Shown here: piece by piece, positions 36,308 through 44,476 of the stretch
Layout: every line of letters begins with the position of its first letter
How positions within the stretch are numbered: position 1 is the stretch's first letter
NCBI RefSeq assembly: GCF_000443165.1
Contig: NZ_ATJV01000044.1
Location: 1 to 64,000 of the forward strand
Length of the DNA: 64,000 bases
Direction: 5' to 3'
Source: Thauera terpenica 58Eu
GTDB lineage: Bacteria; Pseudomonadota; Gammaproteobacteria; Burkholderiales; Rhodocyclaceae
Notes under the pieces: generated by a model
Told to the model about the DNA's origin: nothing
What the model saw: only the letters and a program-made list of their open reading frames with translations
Databases searched by the model: none
Made by a program: the position numbers and the translations under genes

Positions 36308-36775
36308 ATGAATCATCAACGCAGGGGTGCCCTGAAGACTGGCAGTGGTCTGGGCGTTTTCAGCCTGCTGCTTGCAGCCGGCATGATCAAGCCAGAAATG
36401 GCGCAGGCGGCCTGGAACAAGACCGCCTTCGAGGCCAAGACGCTGGATGCGGCTCTGGCCGCGGTCGATGCCGGAAAGCCGGTGGAGAGCGCGGATGTCG
36501 TCATTACCGCACCGGACATCGCCGAGAACGGTGCCGTCGTGCCGGTGGGCGTGCTCAGCAATATTCCCAAGACTGAATACATCGCGATCATGATCGAGAA
36601 GAACCCGAACATGCTCGCCGCCAGCTTCACCCTTCCCGAAGGCACTCTGGCCGACGTGCAGACGCGGGTGAAGATGGGTCAGACCTCGGACGTGTATGCC
36701 GTGGTCAAGGCCGATGGCAAATTCTACATGTCGAAGAAGGAAATCAAGGTCACGCTCGGCGGCTGCGGCGGCTGA
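36308..36775 (+). CDS. soxY: Sulfur carrier protein SoxY
   Basis: SoxY carries the thiosulfate-derived sulfur adducts. From the ATG at 36308 (AAAAGGAGAG site) it has 155 residues. A Tat-type signal (QRRGALKTGSGLGVFSLLLA) is present, and the diagnostic C-terminus GGCGG has carrier Cys153. It exports folded with SoxZ, which lacks a signal. A longer frame upstream (36254) is excluded because it would bury the signal peptide. Confidence 0.97.
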   Translation: MNHQRRGALKTGSGLGVFSLLLAAGMIKPEMAQAAWNKTAFEAKTLDAALAAVDAGKPVESADVVITAPDIAENGAVVPVGVLSNIPKTEYIAIMIEKNPNMLAASFTLPEGTLADVQTRVKMGQTSDVYAVVKADGKFYMSKKEIKVTLGGCGG

Positions 36776-36805
36776 TCAACGAACAGGTTCAGGAGAGATA
36801 TCGAT

Positions 36806-37117
36806 ATGGCAAGCCCGATGCGTATTCGCGCCGCCGCCAAGGATGGCGTTACTGAAGTTCGCGTGCTGATGGCACACGTCATGGAAACCGGTCAGCGCAA
36901 GGACTCGTCCGGCGCCCTGATTCCGGCCCATTTCATCACTGAGTTGAGCGCCAGGCACAACGACAAGCTGGTGCTGAGTGCCCAGTTTGGCCCCTCTGTA
37001 TCCACCAACCCCTACCTCGCCTTCAAGTTCAACGGCGGCGCCAAGGGTGACAAGCTGGCGGTGACCTGGGTCGACAACAAGGGCGACACCCGCAGCGACG
37101 AAGTGCAGATCGCCTGA
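36806..37117 (+). CDS. soxZ: Sulfur carrier partner SoxZ
   Basis: The 103-residue SoxZ is full length and lacks a signal peptide, consistent with piggy-back export with SoxY. Family features are the N-terminal MASPMRIRAAAKDGVTEVRVLMAHVMETGQRKDSSG pattern (shown here in outline) and the C-terminal VTWVDNKGDTRSDEVQIA. An AGGAGA site precedes the ATG. It lies 30 bases after soxY and about 115 bases before soxA. Confidence 0.96.
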   Translation: MASPMRIRAAAKDGVTEVRVLMAHVMETGQRKDSSGALIPAHFITELSARHNDKLVLSAQFGPSVSTNPYLAFKFNGGAKGDKLAVTWVDNKGDTRSDEVQIA

Positions 37118-37232
37118 GACCTGTCGGCCCCTGCTGCCGGCGGGTGGGCCACAGGCGGACGAGCGCGCGCCGCGCGCTTGCAGCTGCCAGTCAAGAACGG
37201 GCAACGAGGATATGGACCTCGGAGGAGAGACG

Positions 37233-38030
37233 ATGAGAAAACAATTCAAGGCGGTCGCGCTGAGCCTTGCGCTGGCATTTGCCGCGCCGGCCTTCGCGCA
37301 GGATGAGCTTAATTTCGACGCATATCGTGAAATGCTCGCCGATGGCAACCCCGCCGAACTGTACGAGATGGAAGGCGAGGAGTTGTGGCGCACCGCGCGT
37401 GGGCCCAAGAACGCCACGCTCGAGCAGTGTGACCTTGGTCTCGGGGCCGGCGTCGTGCCGGGTGCAGCGGCGCAGTTGCCGCGCCATTTTGCCGACACCG
37501 ACAGGGTGCAGGACCTGGAGTCGCGTTTGATGTACTGCATGGAGACCCTGCAGGGAATCCCGTCCGAGCAGATCATCAAGGGCAAGTTCCTGAAGGATGA
37601 GCGCGCCAAGCTTGCTGCCCTGGTGGCCTATGTGGTGACGCACTCCAATGGCGAGAAGATCGCCATCGACCTGTCTCACCCCAAGATGAAGGAGATGTAC
37701 GCGCTCGGTGAGAAGGCCTTCTACTACCGTACAGGGGCCATGGACTTTGCCTGTTCGTCCTGCCATAGCCAGGATGGCAAGCGGATTCGGGCCACCCAGT
37801 TGCCCAACATCACCAAGCCAGAAGGCGCAGCGGCGGGCTGGGGCTCATGGCCGGCTTACCGCGTGTCGAACTCGCAGTTCTGGACCATGCAGCATCGCCT
37901 GTGGGACTGCTTCCGTCAGCAGCGCACTGCCGAGCCCATCTTCGCCTCGGACGTGACGATCGCGCTGTCGGTGTTCATGGCGGGCAAGGGCAATGGTGCC
38001 GAGGCCGTGTGGCCTGGTGTGAAGCGCTAA
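37233..38030 (+). CDS. soxA: Cytochrome c subunit SoxA (monoheme form)
   Basis: SoxA with SoxX couples thiosulfate oxidatively to SoxY cysteine. From the ATG at 37233 (GGAGGAGAG) it has 265 residues, with a Sec signal ending FAAPAFAQDE. Only one CxxCH occurs, C174-C177-H178. The N-terminal heme site of diheme SoxA is replaced by two lone cysteines, Cys66 and Cys102, probably a disulfide as in the Starkeya type. Cys226 (HRLWDCFRQ) is the expected cysteine-persulfide heme ligand in the active site. An alternative start at 37212 adds seven residues. Confidence 0.95.
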   Translation: MRKQFKAVALSLALAFAAPAFAQDELNFDAYREMLADGNPAELYEMEGEELWRTARGPKNATLEQCDLGLGAGVVPGAAAQLPRHFADTDRVQDLESRLMYCMETLQGIPSEQIIKGKFLKDERAKLAALVAYVVTHSNGEKIAIDLSHPKMKEMYALGEKAFYYRTGAMDFACSSCHSQDGKRIRATQLPNITKPEGAAAGWGSWPAYRVSNSQFWTMQHRLWDCFRQQRTAEPIFASDVTIALSVFMAGKGNGAEAVWPGVKR

Positions 38031-38044
38031 GGGGAGGGAACGCC

Positions 38045-38644
38045 ATGAAGAAACTGTTCATTGTTGCGCCGCTGGCGCTGTGCGCCTCGGTGGCAATGGC
38101 CGACGAACTGCAGGCCAAGGTCGAGGACATGATGCTGAAGTCTTTCCAGGCCAACGGCATTGCCACGCTTGAGCGGCAGAAGCAGGACGAAGTGCAGAAG
38201 GCTTGTTCCAGTCCGACTCCCCCCGACGCCGACACCATGAAGCGCCTCGAGGCCGCCGAGATGGCGACGATCAAGTGGCCTGCCGATGGTCACTACATCG
38301 ATGGCGACTGGAAGGAAGGGCAGAAGATCGCATTGAGCGGTCGTGGCCTGACCTGGACCGACAAGACGCCTGATAACAACGGTGGCGGTTGCTACAACTG
38401 TCACGCGATGGATCCGAAGGAGGTGTCCGCAGGCACGATCGGAGTGAGCCTCGAAGGTTACGGCAAGACGCGTGGCAATTCCGAAGAGGTGATCAAGTAC
38501 ACCTGGGGCAAACTGTGGAACTCGAAGGCTTACAACGCGTGCAGCGACATGCCGCGTAACGGTTTCGGCGGCATCCTGACTGAAGTCCAGATCCGCCATG
38601 TGATGGCTTATCTGTTCGACCCGGCCTCACCGGTCAATCAGTAG
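38045..38644 (+). CDS. soxX: Cytochrome c subunit SoxX
   Basis: SoxX is the electron-accepting monoheme partner of SoxA. The ATG at 38045 (site GGGGAGGG) gives 199 residues: a signal ending ASVAMADEL, then a helical N-terminal extension, one heme site C116-C119-H120 (CYNCH) and a probable Met169 axial ligand (CSDMPRNGFGG). It is longer than minimal SoxX proteins because of the extension at about 25-90. It lies 14 bases after soxA. A hairpin follows before soxB. Confidence 0.95.
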   Translation: MKKLFIVAPLALCASVAMADELQAKVEDMMLKSFQANGIATLERQKQDEVQKACSSPTPPDADTMKRLEAAEMATIKWPADGHYIDGDWKEGQKIALSGRGLTWTDKTPDNNGGGCYNCHAMDPKEVSAGTIGVSLEGYGKTRGNSEEVIKYTWGKLWNSKAYNACSDMPRNGFGGILTEVQIRHVMAYLFDPASPVNQ

Positions 38645-38693
38645 GCGTCCTCAGCAAGCGTTCCCGCAAGCACCTCATCTGGCGCTTCGGAGC

Positions 38694-38728
38694 AGGGCCC
38701 GCGGCTTCGGTCCCGGGCCCTTCTTTTA
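38694..38728 (+). terminator. Terminator-like hairpin soxX-soxB
   Basis: AGGGCCCG (38694-38701) pairs with CGGGCCCT (38714-38721) and is followed by TTCTTTTA. It lies in the 147-base gap between soxX and soxB, so it may reduce rather than stop read-through into soxB. Confidence 0.6.
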
Positions 38729-38791
38729 TCTACAGAAAGGCGCACGCCGAGCGCAGCGTGCCCGCCTCAAGACACTTCATAGGGATTACCC

Positions 38792-40516
38792 ATGTCGATG
38801 AATCGTCGTGAATTCATGCAGATGCTTGCGATCGCCGCGGCTGGCGGCATGAGCTTGCACTCGAGCTTTGCCCGTGCCGAGCAGGCTGCGGGCGCACTTT
38901 ACGACATGCCGAAATTCGGCAATGTCAGCCTGCTGCACATGACAGACTGTCACGCCCAGCTGCTCCCCATCCATTTTCGTGAGCCCAGCGTCAATCTGGG
39001 TTTGGGCAGCATGTTCGGCCAGGCACCCCACCTCGTTGGCGATCAGTTCCTCAAGCACTTCGGCATCAAGCCGGGCAGCCTCGAGGCCCATGCCTTCACC
39101 TACCTGGATTTCGTCGAGGCGGCGCGCACTTATGGCAAGGTCGGGGGCTTTGCGCACCTGGCTACCTTGGTGAAGAAGATGAAGGCGAGTCGCCCTGGTG
39201 CGCTCCTGCTCGACGGCGGCGACACCTGGCAGGGCTCGGGCACGGCGCTGTGGACCAATGCGCAGGACATGGTCGATGCGTGCAAGCTGCTCGGTGTCGA
39301 TGTGATGACCCTGCACTGGGAGTCGAGCTACGGTGCCGAGCGCGTGAAGGAAATCGAAGAGAAGGACTTCGCCGGGCAGATCGATATCGTTGCCCAGAAC
39401 GTGAAGACCACCGATTTCGAGGATCCGGTGTTCAAGCCCTATGTGATCAAGATCATCAATGGCGTGCCGGTGGCCATCGTCGGTCAGGCCTTTCCCTATA
39501 CTCCGATCGCGAATCCACGCTGGCAGACGCCGGACTGGAGCTTCGGCATCCGTGACGATGAGATGCAACTGGCGGTGGACGCGGCGCGCGCTGAGGGCGC
39601 TCAAGTCGTCGTCGTGCTGTCGCATAACGGCATGGACGTCGACCTCAAGATGGCTAGCCGCGTCACCGGCATCGACGCCATTCTCGGCGGTCATACCCAT
39701 GACGGCATGCCTGCACCTACCGTCGTCGAGAACGCCGGGGGCAAGACCCTGGTCACCAACGCCGGCTCCAACGGCAAGTTTCTGGGCGTGATGGATTTCG
39801 ACGTCAAGAACGGCAAGGTCGTCGATTTCCGCTACAAGCTGCTGCCGGTGTTCGCCAACCTGCTGCCGGCAGACCCCGAGATGGCAGCCTTCATCGACAA
39901 CATGCGTGCGCCCTTCCTCGAAAAACTCAACGAGAAGCTCGCCGTCACCGAAGGCATGTTGTACCGCCGCGGCAACTTCAACGGTTCATGGGATCAACTC
40001 ATCGTCGATGCCCTGATTGCCGAGAAGGATGCCGAACTCGCCTTTTCGCCGGGCTTCCGCTGGGGCACTTCGCTGCTGCCGGGCGACACCATCACCATGG
40101 AACACCTGCTCGACCAGACCGCGATCACCTATCCGTGGACCACTCTCACTGAAATGAGCGGCGAGATGATCAAGACCGTGCTCGAGGATGTGGCTGACAA
40201 CCTCTTCAACCCTGACCCTTACTACCAGCAGGGGGGCGACATGGTGCGCGTCGGTGGCCTGCAGTACAGCTGCGACCCGACGGCCGCGATGGGCAAGCGC
40301 ATCGACAACATGATGCTCAAGGGCAAGCGCATCGAACCCGGCAAGACCTATCGCGTCGCCGGCTGGGCGCCGGTGTCGGAGGAGGCGAAGGACTCCGGCC
40401 CTGCCGTATGGGACGTGGTGGCCAACTATCTGCGTAACCAGAAGGTCATCACCCAGCGCGAGCTGAACCTGCCCACACTCAAGGGCGTGGACGGCAATCC
40501 GGGTCTGGTGCTCTGA
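38792..40516 (+). CDS. soxB: Thiosulfohydrolase SoxB
   Basis: SoxB is the dimanganese hydrolase that releases sulfate from SoxY-S-sulfonate. The 574-residue protein has a Tat signal (NRREFMQMLAIAAAGG) and the 5'-nucleotidase-like metal motifs: D52-x-H54 (MTDCHAQ), LLDGGDTWQGSGTALW, VVLSHNGMDVD and GGHTHDGMP. It ends the sox operon. soxV, soxW and soxS are not adjacent and must lie elsewhere or be absent. Confidence 0.97.
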   Translation: MSMNRREFMQMLAIAAAGGMSLHSSFARAEQAAGALYDMPKFGNVSLLHMTDCHAQLLPIHFREPSVNLGLGSMFGQAPHLVGDQFLKHFGIKPGSLEAHAFTYLDFVEAARTYGKVGGFAHLATLVKKMKASRPGALLLDGGDTWQGSGTALWTNAQDMVDACKLLGVDVMTLHWESSYGAERVKEIEEKDFAGQIDIVAQNVKTTDFEDPVFKPYVIKIINGVPVAIVGQAFPYTPIANPRWQTPDWSFGIRDDEMQLAVDAARAEGAQVVVVLSHNGMDVDLKMASRVTGIDAILGGHTHDGMPAPTVVENAGGKTLVTNAGSNGKFLGVMDFDVKNGKVVDFRYKLLPVFANLLPADPEMAAFIDNMRAPFLEKLNEKLAVTEGMLYRRGNFNGSWDQLIVDALIAEKDAELAFSPGFRWGTSLLPGDTITMEHLLDQTAITYPWTTLTEMSGEMIKTVLEDVADNLFNPDPYYQQGGDMVRVGGLQYSCDPTAAMGKRIDNMMLKGKRIEPGKTYRVAGWAPVSEEAKDSGPAVWDVVANYLRNQKVITQRELNLPTLKGVDGNPGLVL

Positions 40517-40520
40517 GCTT

Positions 40521-40576
40521 GCCAGGCGCCTGCTCACCCTTGTGCGGGCTGTCGCAACGCTGAGCAGGCGCCTGGC
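40521..40576 (+). terminator. 16-bp inverted repeat after soxB
   Basis: GCCAGGCGCCTGCTCA (40521-40536) and its exact complement (40561-40576) flank a 24-base centre, starting five bases after the soxB stop. No T-run follows, so it may be a processing or stabilising 3' structure rather than a classical terminator. Confidence 0.55.
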
Positions 40577-40683
40577 CGGGCGCCGCTGCAAGCGATGGCT
40601 CGATGTTGTCGAAAATCTTTACATTCCGTTTTTCACTTTTCTTTGTTTTGTGGAATTATTGTTTAAAATCAAGTAATTGCAAT

Positions 40684-40700
40684 TTGGCACGACTTTTGCT
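40684..40700 (+). promoter_or_regulatory. Sigma-54 (RpoN) promoter
   Basis: TTGGCACGACTTTTGCT matches the sigma-54 consensus: GG at 40686-40687 and GC at 40698-40699 are exactly 12 bases apart. Transcription should start near 40711, 26 bases before the PEP-CTERM gene. A perfect AATTGCAATT dyad (40675-40684) touches the -24 element. The 120 bases upstream are AT-rich, as expected for an enhancer-binding protein site. PEP-CTERM genes in many betaproteobacteria depend on sigma-54 and the PrsK/PrsR system. Confidence 0.85.
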
Positions 40701-40736
40701 TTTGACCTGTACTCATCAAGAAATCAGGAGAACAAA

Positions 40737-41486
40737 ATGTCTTTTGCCAAACTCGCTCTTCCTCTTGCGCTGGCCGCAATGAGTACCAGCGCCGCCGCCG
40801 CCCTCGTCGATCTGTCCGGATGGACTGCTCAGGGTGGTTCGTCGAACTGGGCTGTCGCTGCCGACAAGAACTCCGTGTTCCAGTCGGTCAATGGCTCCCC
40901 GACGGTCTTTTTCTCTGGCAGTAACGATCAAGGCAAGGCCTTGTCCGGGAAGATCAAGGTCGAGACCACCGGTGATGATGATTTCATCGGCTTCGTGCTC
41001 GGCTACCAGTCGGGCAATGCGGCTGCATTGGCGACCGATTTCATCCTCATCGACTGGAAGCAAGGAACCCAGAGTCACCTCGGATGTAGTGGAGCCGCGG
41101 GCTTGGCCATCTCGCGCGCCACGGCTGGCCTGCCTGACTCGGCCGCGACCTGGTGTCACACCGGTAGCGTTCAAGAACTCGCGCGCGCAAGCAATCTGGG
41201 TAGCACGGGCTGGCTGGACAACACCGAATACACTTTCGATCTCGTGTTCACCGCGACCAACATCCAGGTCAAGGTGAACGGCGTGACCGAGCTCAATGTG
41301 GCCGGCACCTTCGCTGACGGCAGCTTCGGCTTCTATAACTATTCGCAGGAGCGGGTGCGCTATTCCGCTCTTGAACAGAGCGTTGCGCCGCCGCCGACGG
41401 GCACGGTGCCCGAGCCGGCCTCGCTCGCGCTGGTGGGTCTGGGCCTGCTCGCGGCGGTGGGCGCAGGCAAGCGTCGCAAAGCCTGA
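40737..41486 (+). CDS. PEP-CTERM sorting domain protein
   Basis: The 249-residue exported protein has a Sec signal (1-22). Its beta-rich body, residues 23-215 (for example LSGWTAQGGSSNWAVAADKN), looks like a lectin/thrombospondin C-terminal-type fold. The classical exosortase signal follows: VPEP at 224-227, a hydrophobic helix 229-243 and the basic end KRRK. Exosortase should cleave after PEP and release or attach it to extracellular matrix, as for floc or EPS proteins. Cys117 and Cys140 could form a disulfide. It is monocistronic, with its own sigma-54 promoter and strong terminator. It is functionally unconnected to the flanking sox operon as far as sequence shows. Confidence 0.88.
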   Translation: MSFAKLALPLALAAMSTSAAAALVDLSGWTAQGGSSNWAVAADKNSVFQSVNGSPTVFFSGSNDQGKALSGKIKVETTGDDDFIGFVLGYQSGNAAALATDFILIDWKQGTQSHLGCSGAAGLAISRATAGLPDSAATWCHTGSVQELARASNLGSTGWLDNTEYTFDLVFTATNIQVKVNGVTELNVAGTFADGSFGFYNYSQERVRYSALEQSVAPPPTGTVPEPASLALVGLGLLAAVGAGKRRKA

Positions 41487-41506
41487 CGCAGACCCTTTGT
41501 GCGTCC

Positions 41507-41550
41507 GACGAAGCCGCCGCGTGGGGAGCCACGCGGCGGCTTCGTCGTTT
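41507..41550 (+). terminator. Terminator of the PEP-CTERM gene
   Basis: An exact 18-bp stem (41507-41524 with 41529-41546, beginning GACGAAGCCGCC) with a 4-base loop is followed by GTTTTC. It lies 20 bases after the stop codon. Confidence 0.88.
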
Positions 41551-41666
41551 TCTGAAACTGGCCTGGCGGATTTGGACAGGACAATGGTGCAAACCTGTCC
41601 CGGATTTTCTTCTTCCGCGTTCAGACTTCGTCAGGTGTTGTAAGCAATAAGTAAGATCGATCGACC

Positions 41667-41672
41667 TATAAT
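41667..41672 (+). promoter_or_regulatory. -10 element of the DUF4212-symporter operon
   Basis: A consensus TATAAT lies about 80 bases before the first gene. No -35 element stands at the proper distance (TTGTAA at 41638-41643 is too far), suggesting activator dependence. An AGAGGAGAC ribosome site precedes the ATG at 41751. Confidence 0.5.
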
Positions 41673-41750
41673 TCGCCTGCAGTCTCGAAGACGGCCTGCT
41701 CCTGGCCGGTCTCACAGCAAAGCAAACATAACTCTTAAAGAGGAGACGAG

Positions 41751-42005
41751 ATGGAACATAACGGCAAGACGTACTGGGCAACGGTACTGAGCCTGCTGAC
41801 CAAGATCCTGATTATCTGGTTCCTGGTTTCGTTTGGCGCAGGCATCCTGTTTGCACCGGCACTCAACAGCATTTCATTGGGTGGCTACCCGCTCGGTTTC
41901 TGGTTTGCGCAACAGGGGTCGATTTACACCTTCATCGTGCTCATTTTCTACTACGCGAAGAAGATGGGTGACATCGACCGTCTGTTCGACGTCCACGAAG
42001 AATAA
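41751..42005 (+). CDS. DUF4212 small subunit of sodium:solute symporter
   Basis: The 84-residue protein has two membrane helices (about 12-35 and 52-70) with the DUF4212 pattern: Trp-Phe in helix 1, LNSISLGGYPLGFWFAQQGS in the turn, and YYAKKMGDIDRLFDVHEE at the end. DUF4212 proteins are encoded immediately before VC_2705-type sodium:solute symporters and are thought to form a two-component carrier, by analogy with YhdT/PanF. Here the symporter gene begins 13 bases later. Substrate is likely a short organic acid, inferred only. Confidence 0.88.
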   Translation: MEHNGKTYWATVLSLLTKILIIWFLVSFGAGILFAPALNSISLGGYPLGFWFAQQGSIYTFIVLIFYYAKKMGDIDRLFDVHEE

Positions 42006-42018
42006 CGAGGGGAGACAC

Positions 42019-43875
42019 ATGGATCTTCAAACAATCACCTATCTGGTGGTCGGCGCGTCATTCGCGCTGTACATCGCTATCGCCATCTGGGCGCGTGCCG
42101 GTAGCACCAGTGAGTTCTACGCCGCGGGCGGCAGCGTGCACCCGATCACCAACGGCATGGCAACGGCGGCGGACTGGATGTCGGCCGCATCCTTCATCTC
42201 CATGGCGGGTCTGATCGCCAACATGGGCTACGGCGGTGGTCTGTTCCTGATGGGCTGGACCGGTGGTTACGTGTTGCTGGCGATGTTGCTGGCGCCGTAT
42301 CTGCGCAAGTTCGGCAAGTTCACCGTGCCGCAGTTCATCGGCGATCGCTTCTACTCCAAGTGGGCGGCGACCGTGGCGGTGGTGTGCTTGCTGACGGCTT
42401 CGCTGACCTACATCATCGGCCAGATGACGGGTGTGGGCGTTGCCTTCTCGCGCTTCCTTGGTGTGTCCAGCGATACCGGCATCTACCTGGGTATGGGGAT
42501 CGTGTTCATGTACGCCGTGTTTGGCGGCATGAAGGGCATCACCTACACTCAGGTCGCACAGTACATCGTGCTGATCTCGGCCTACATCGTGCCGACGATC
42601 TTCATCTCGTTGCAGCTCACCGGCAACCCCTTGCCGCAGCTCGGCCTGGGTTCGGACATCATCGGCGTGGATACGACCCTGCTGTCCAAGCTCGACATGG
42701 TGGTCAAGGATCTCGGCTTCGATCAATACACCACCTCGCTGCCGGGTAGCACGCTCAACATGTTCGTGTACACCCTGTCGCTGATGATCGGTACCGCGGG
42801 TCTGCCGCACGTCATCATGCGATTCTTCACCGTCCCGACGGTGAAGGACGCACGTAGCTCGGCGGGTTGGGCACTGGTCTTCATCGCTCTGCTGTACACC
42901 ACCGCTCCGGCTGTGGGCGCGATGGCCAAGTTCAATCTGCATGCCACGGTCAATTCCGCAGTCGGACTCGAGACCGGCCCGATGGGTCACTTGAACGTCA
43001 ATCCGGAAAAGATCAAGGCCAACGCCGACCTGTACGCGGCTGAAGCCAGCCTGGTCTACGAGAAGCGGCCGGAGTGGATGAAGCGCTGGGAAAAGACCGG
43101 TCTGCTGAAGTTCGAGGACAAGAACGGCGACGGCCGCATCCAGTACTACAACGACAAGACCAAGAACGCCGAGGCGAAGGCCAAGGCTGAGGCGGCGGGC
43201 TGGAAGGGTAACGAGCTGACGGTCAACCCCGACATCATGGTGATGGCAAACCCGGAAATCGCACTGTTGCCGAACTGGGTGATCGCGCTGGTGGCTGCCG
43301 GTGGTCTTGCTGCGGCGCTGTCGACCGCTGCCGGCCTGCTGATGGCAATTTCGTCCGCGGTGTCGCATGACCTGATCAAGGGCATCTTCAACCCGAACAT
43401 CAGCGAGAAGAACGAGCTGATGGCAGGCAAGGTGTCGATGGCGGTGGCGATCGTGATTGCCGGCTACCTTGGCCTGAACCCGCCGGGCTTCGCTGCTGGT
43501 ACGGTTGCGCTGGCCTTCGGTATCGCCGCTTCATCGCTGTTCCCGGCGATCATGATGGGCATCTTCTCGAAGAAGATGAACAAGGAAGGCGCAGTCGCAG
43601 GCATGCTGGCCGGCTTGTTCGTGACCCTGTTCTATGTGTTCGCACACAAGGGCATCTTCTTCATCAAGGGCACTGACTTCGTCGATCTCATCGGCGGCCC
43701 GAACAGCTTCTTCGGCATCACGCCTGAAGCCTTCGGTGCCATCGGTGCGGTGGTGAACTTCATCGTCGCCTTCGCCGTCGATAAGGTGACCAAGGAGCCG
43801 CCGGAGCACATCCAGCACATGGTCGAAGCCGTGCGCATCCCGCGTGGTTCGAAGGCAGTCAGCGGCGCCCACTGA
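42019..43875 (+). CDS. Sodium:solute symporter (VC_2705 family)
   Basis: Starting at 42019 (GAGGGGAG) the protein has 618 residues with about 13 membrane helices of the SSSF/acetate-permease type: ADWMSAASFISMAGLI, TYTQVAQYIVLISAY and GGLAAALSTAAGLLMAISSAVSHDL are characteristic. Between helices, residues about 325-410 form an extra hydrophilic loop. The loop contains FEDKNGDGRIQYYND, which matches the EF-hand calcium loop at Asp367, Asn369, Asp371, Gly372 and Ile374. Relatives transport acetate or other monocarboxylates with sodium. It is partnered with the DUF4212 protein upstream. Confidence 0.9.
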   Translation: MDLQTITYLVVGASFALYIAIAIWARAGSTSEFYAAGGSVHPITNGMATAADWMSAASFISMAGLIANMGYGGGLFLMGWTGGYVLLAMLLAPYLRKFGKFTVPQFIGDRFYSKWAATVAVVCLLTASLTYIIGQMTGVGVAFSRFLGVSSDTGIYLGMGIVFMYAVFGGMKGITYTQVAQYIVLISAYIVPTIFISLQLTGNPLPQLGLGSDIIGVDTTLLSKLDMVVKDLGFDQYTTSLPGSTLNMFVYTLSLMIGTAGLPHVIMRFFTVPTVKDARSSAGWALVFIALLYTTAPAVGAMAKFNLHATVNSAVGLETGPMGHLNVNPEKIKANADLYAAEASLVYEKRPEWMKRWEKTGLLKFEDKNGDGRIQYYNDKTKNAEAKAKAEAAGWKGNELTVNPDIMVMANPEIALLPNWVIALVAAGGLAAALSTAAGLLMAISSAVSHDLIKGIFNPNISEKNELMAGKVSMAVAIVIAGYLGLNPPGFAAGTVALAFGIAASSLFPAIMMGIFSKKMNKEGAVAGMLAGLFVTLFYVFAHKGIFFIKGTDFVDLIGGPNSFFGITPEAFGAIGAVVNFIVAFAVDKVTKEPPEHIQHMVEAVRIPRGSKAVSGAH

Positions 43876-43925
43876 TCCGGGCGTGTAGTAAAGGCGAGGC
43901 GGTCCGAGCACGGATCGCCTCGAAG

Positions 43926-43966
43926 AAGAACCCCGCTCGCTTGGCTGGCGGGGTTCTTTGCTTTTT
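43926..43966 (+). terminator. Terminator of the symporter operon
   Basis: AAGAACCCCGC (43926-43936) pairs perfectly with GCGGGGTTCTT (43948-43958), followed by TGCTTTTT, about 50 bases after the symporter stop. Confidence 0.85.
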
Positions 43967-44028
43967 GGCAGCAGGCGCGTGTAGCGTGTACCCACCCGTT
44001 GGCGCGCCGCGCCCAGATGGAGCAAGTC

Positions 44029-44415
44029 ATGGTTTTTGATGTCAGCGTCGCCCTTACCTGGATTCTTTTCCTCGCGCTGTTTCCGATCGCGTTCTTCTGG
44101 CTGCGCAGGGCGTGGCGCATCGTTGTGAAGCGGGACTTCTCCGAGGTCGCGCTCAGGCGTGGCGAGTCACCCGCAAATCCGGCACGTTATGCGCCGTTTG
44201 CCGCCGCGATCAACCTCATCGGCGCAGGGATCGTCCTGTTCGTCATTCTGGGTGTGGTGAGTGCACGGCTGGATTACGAGACCTGGAGCGCGATTGCGGG
44301 CAGCACGATCTGGATGAAGTTCATCTTCGACTTCATCCTCAGCCGCCAGGCCCATCCGATCATCGGCAAGAAGCACGCGCAGCAGGACAGGGCCGCGGGC
44401 GACGCCGGCAAGTGA
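44029..44415 (+). CDS. Hypothetical small inner-membrane protein
   Basis: The 128-residue protein starts best at the ATG at 44029, which has GGAG six bases upstream; in-frame ATGs at 44017 and further up are possible. It has a membrane helix at about 7-27 (LTWILFLALFPIAFFWL), a basic loop and a second helix at about 62-80 (INLIGAGIVLFVILGVV). A third hydrophobic segment lies near 92-108, then a Lys/Gln-rich tail. I do not recognise the family. It follows the symporter terminator and is convergent with the second DUF4212 gene. Confidence 0.65.
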   Translation: MVFDVSVALTWILFLALFPIAFFWLRRAWRIVVKRDFSEVALRRGESPANPARYAPFAAAINLIGAGIVLFVILGVVSARLDYETWSAIAGSTIWMKFIFDFILSRQAHPIIGKKHAQQDRAAGDAGK

Positions 44416-44476
44416 CGTGGATGACAGGCGGCGTGGAGGGGTGTGCAGGCGCACCTGAGCGCACGCACTACCCAGC

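Noticed and set aside
42058..43368. 436-codon minus-strand frame opposite the symporter
   Set aside because: Antisense shadow; composition unlike the neighbouring membrane proteins.
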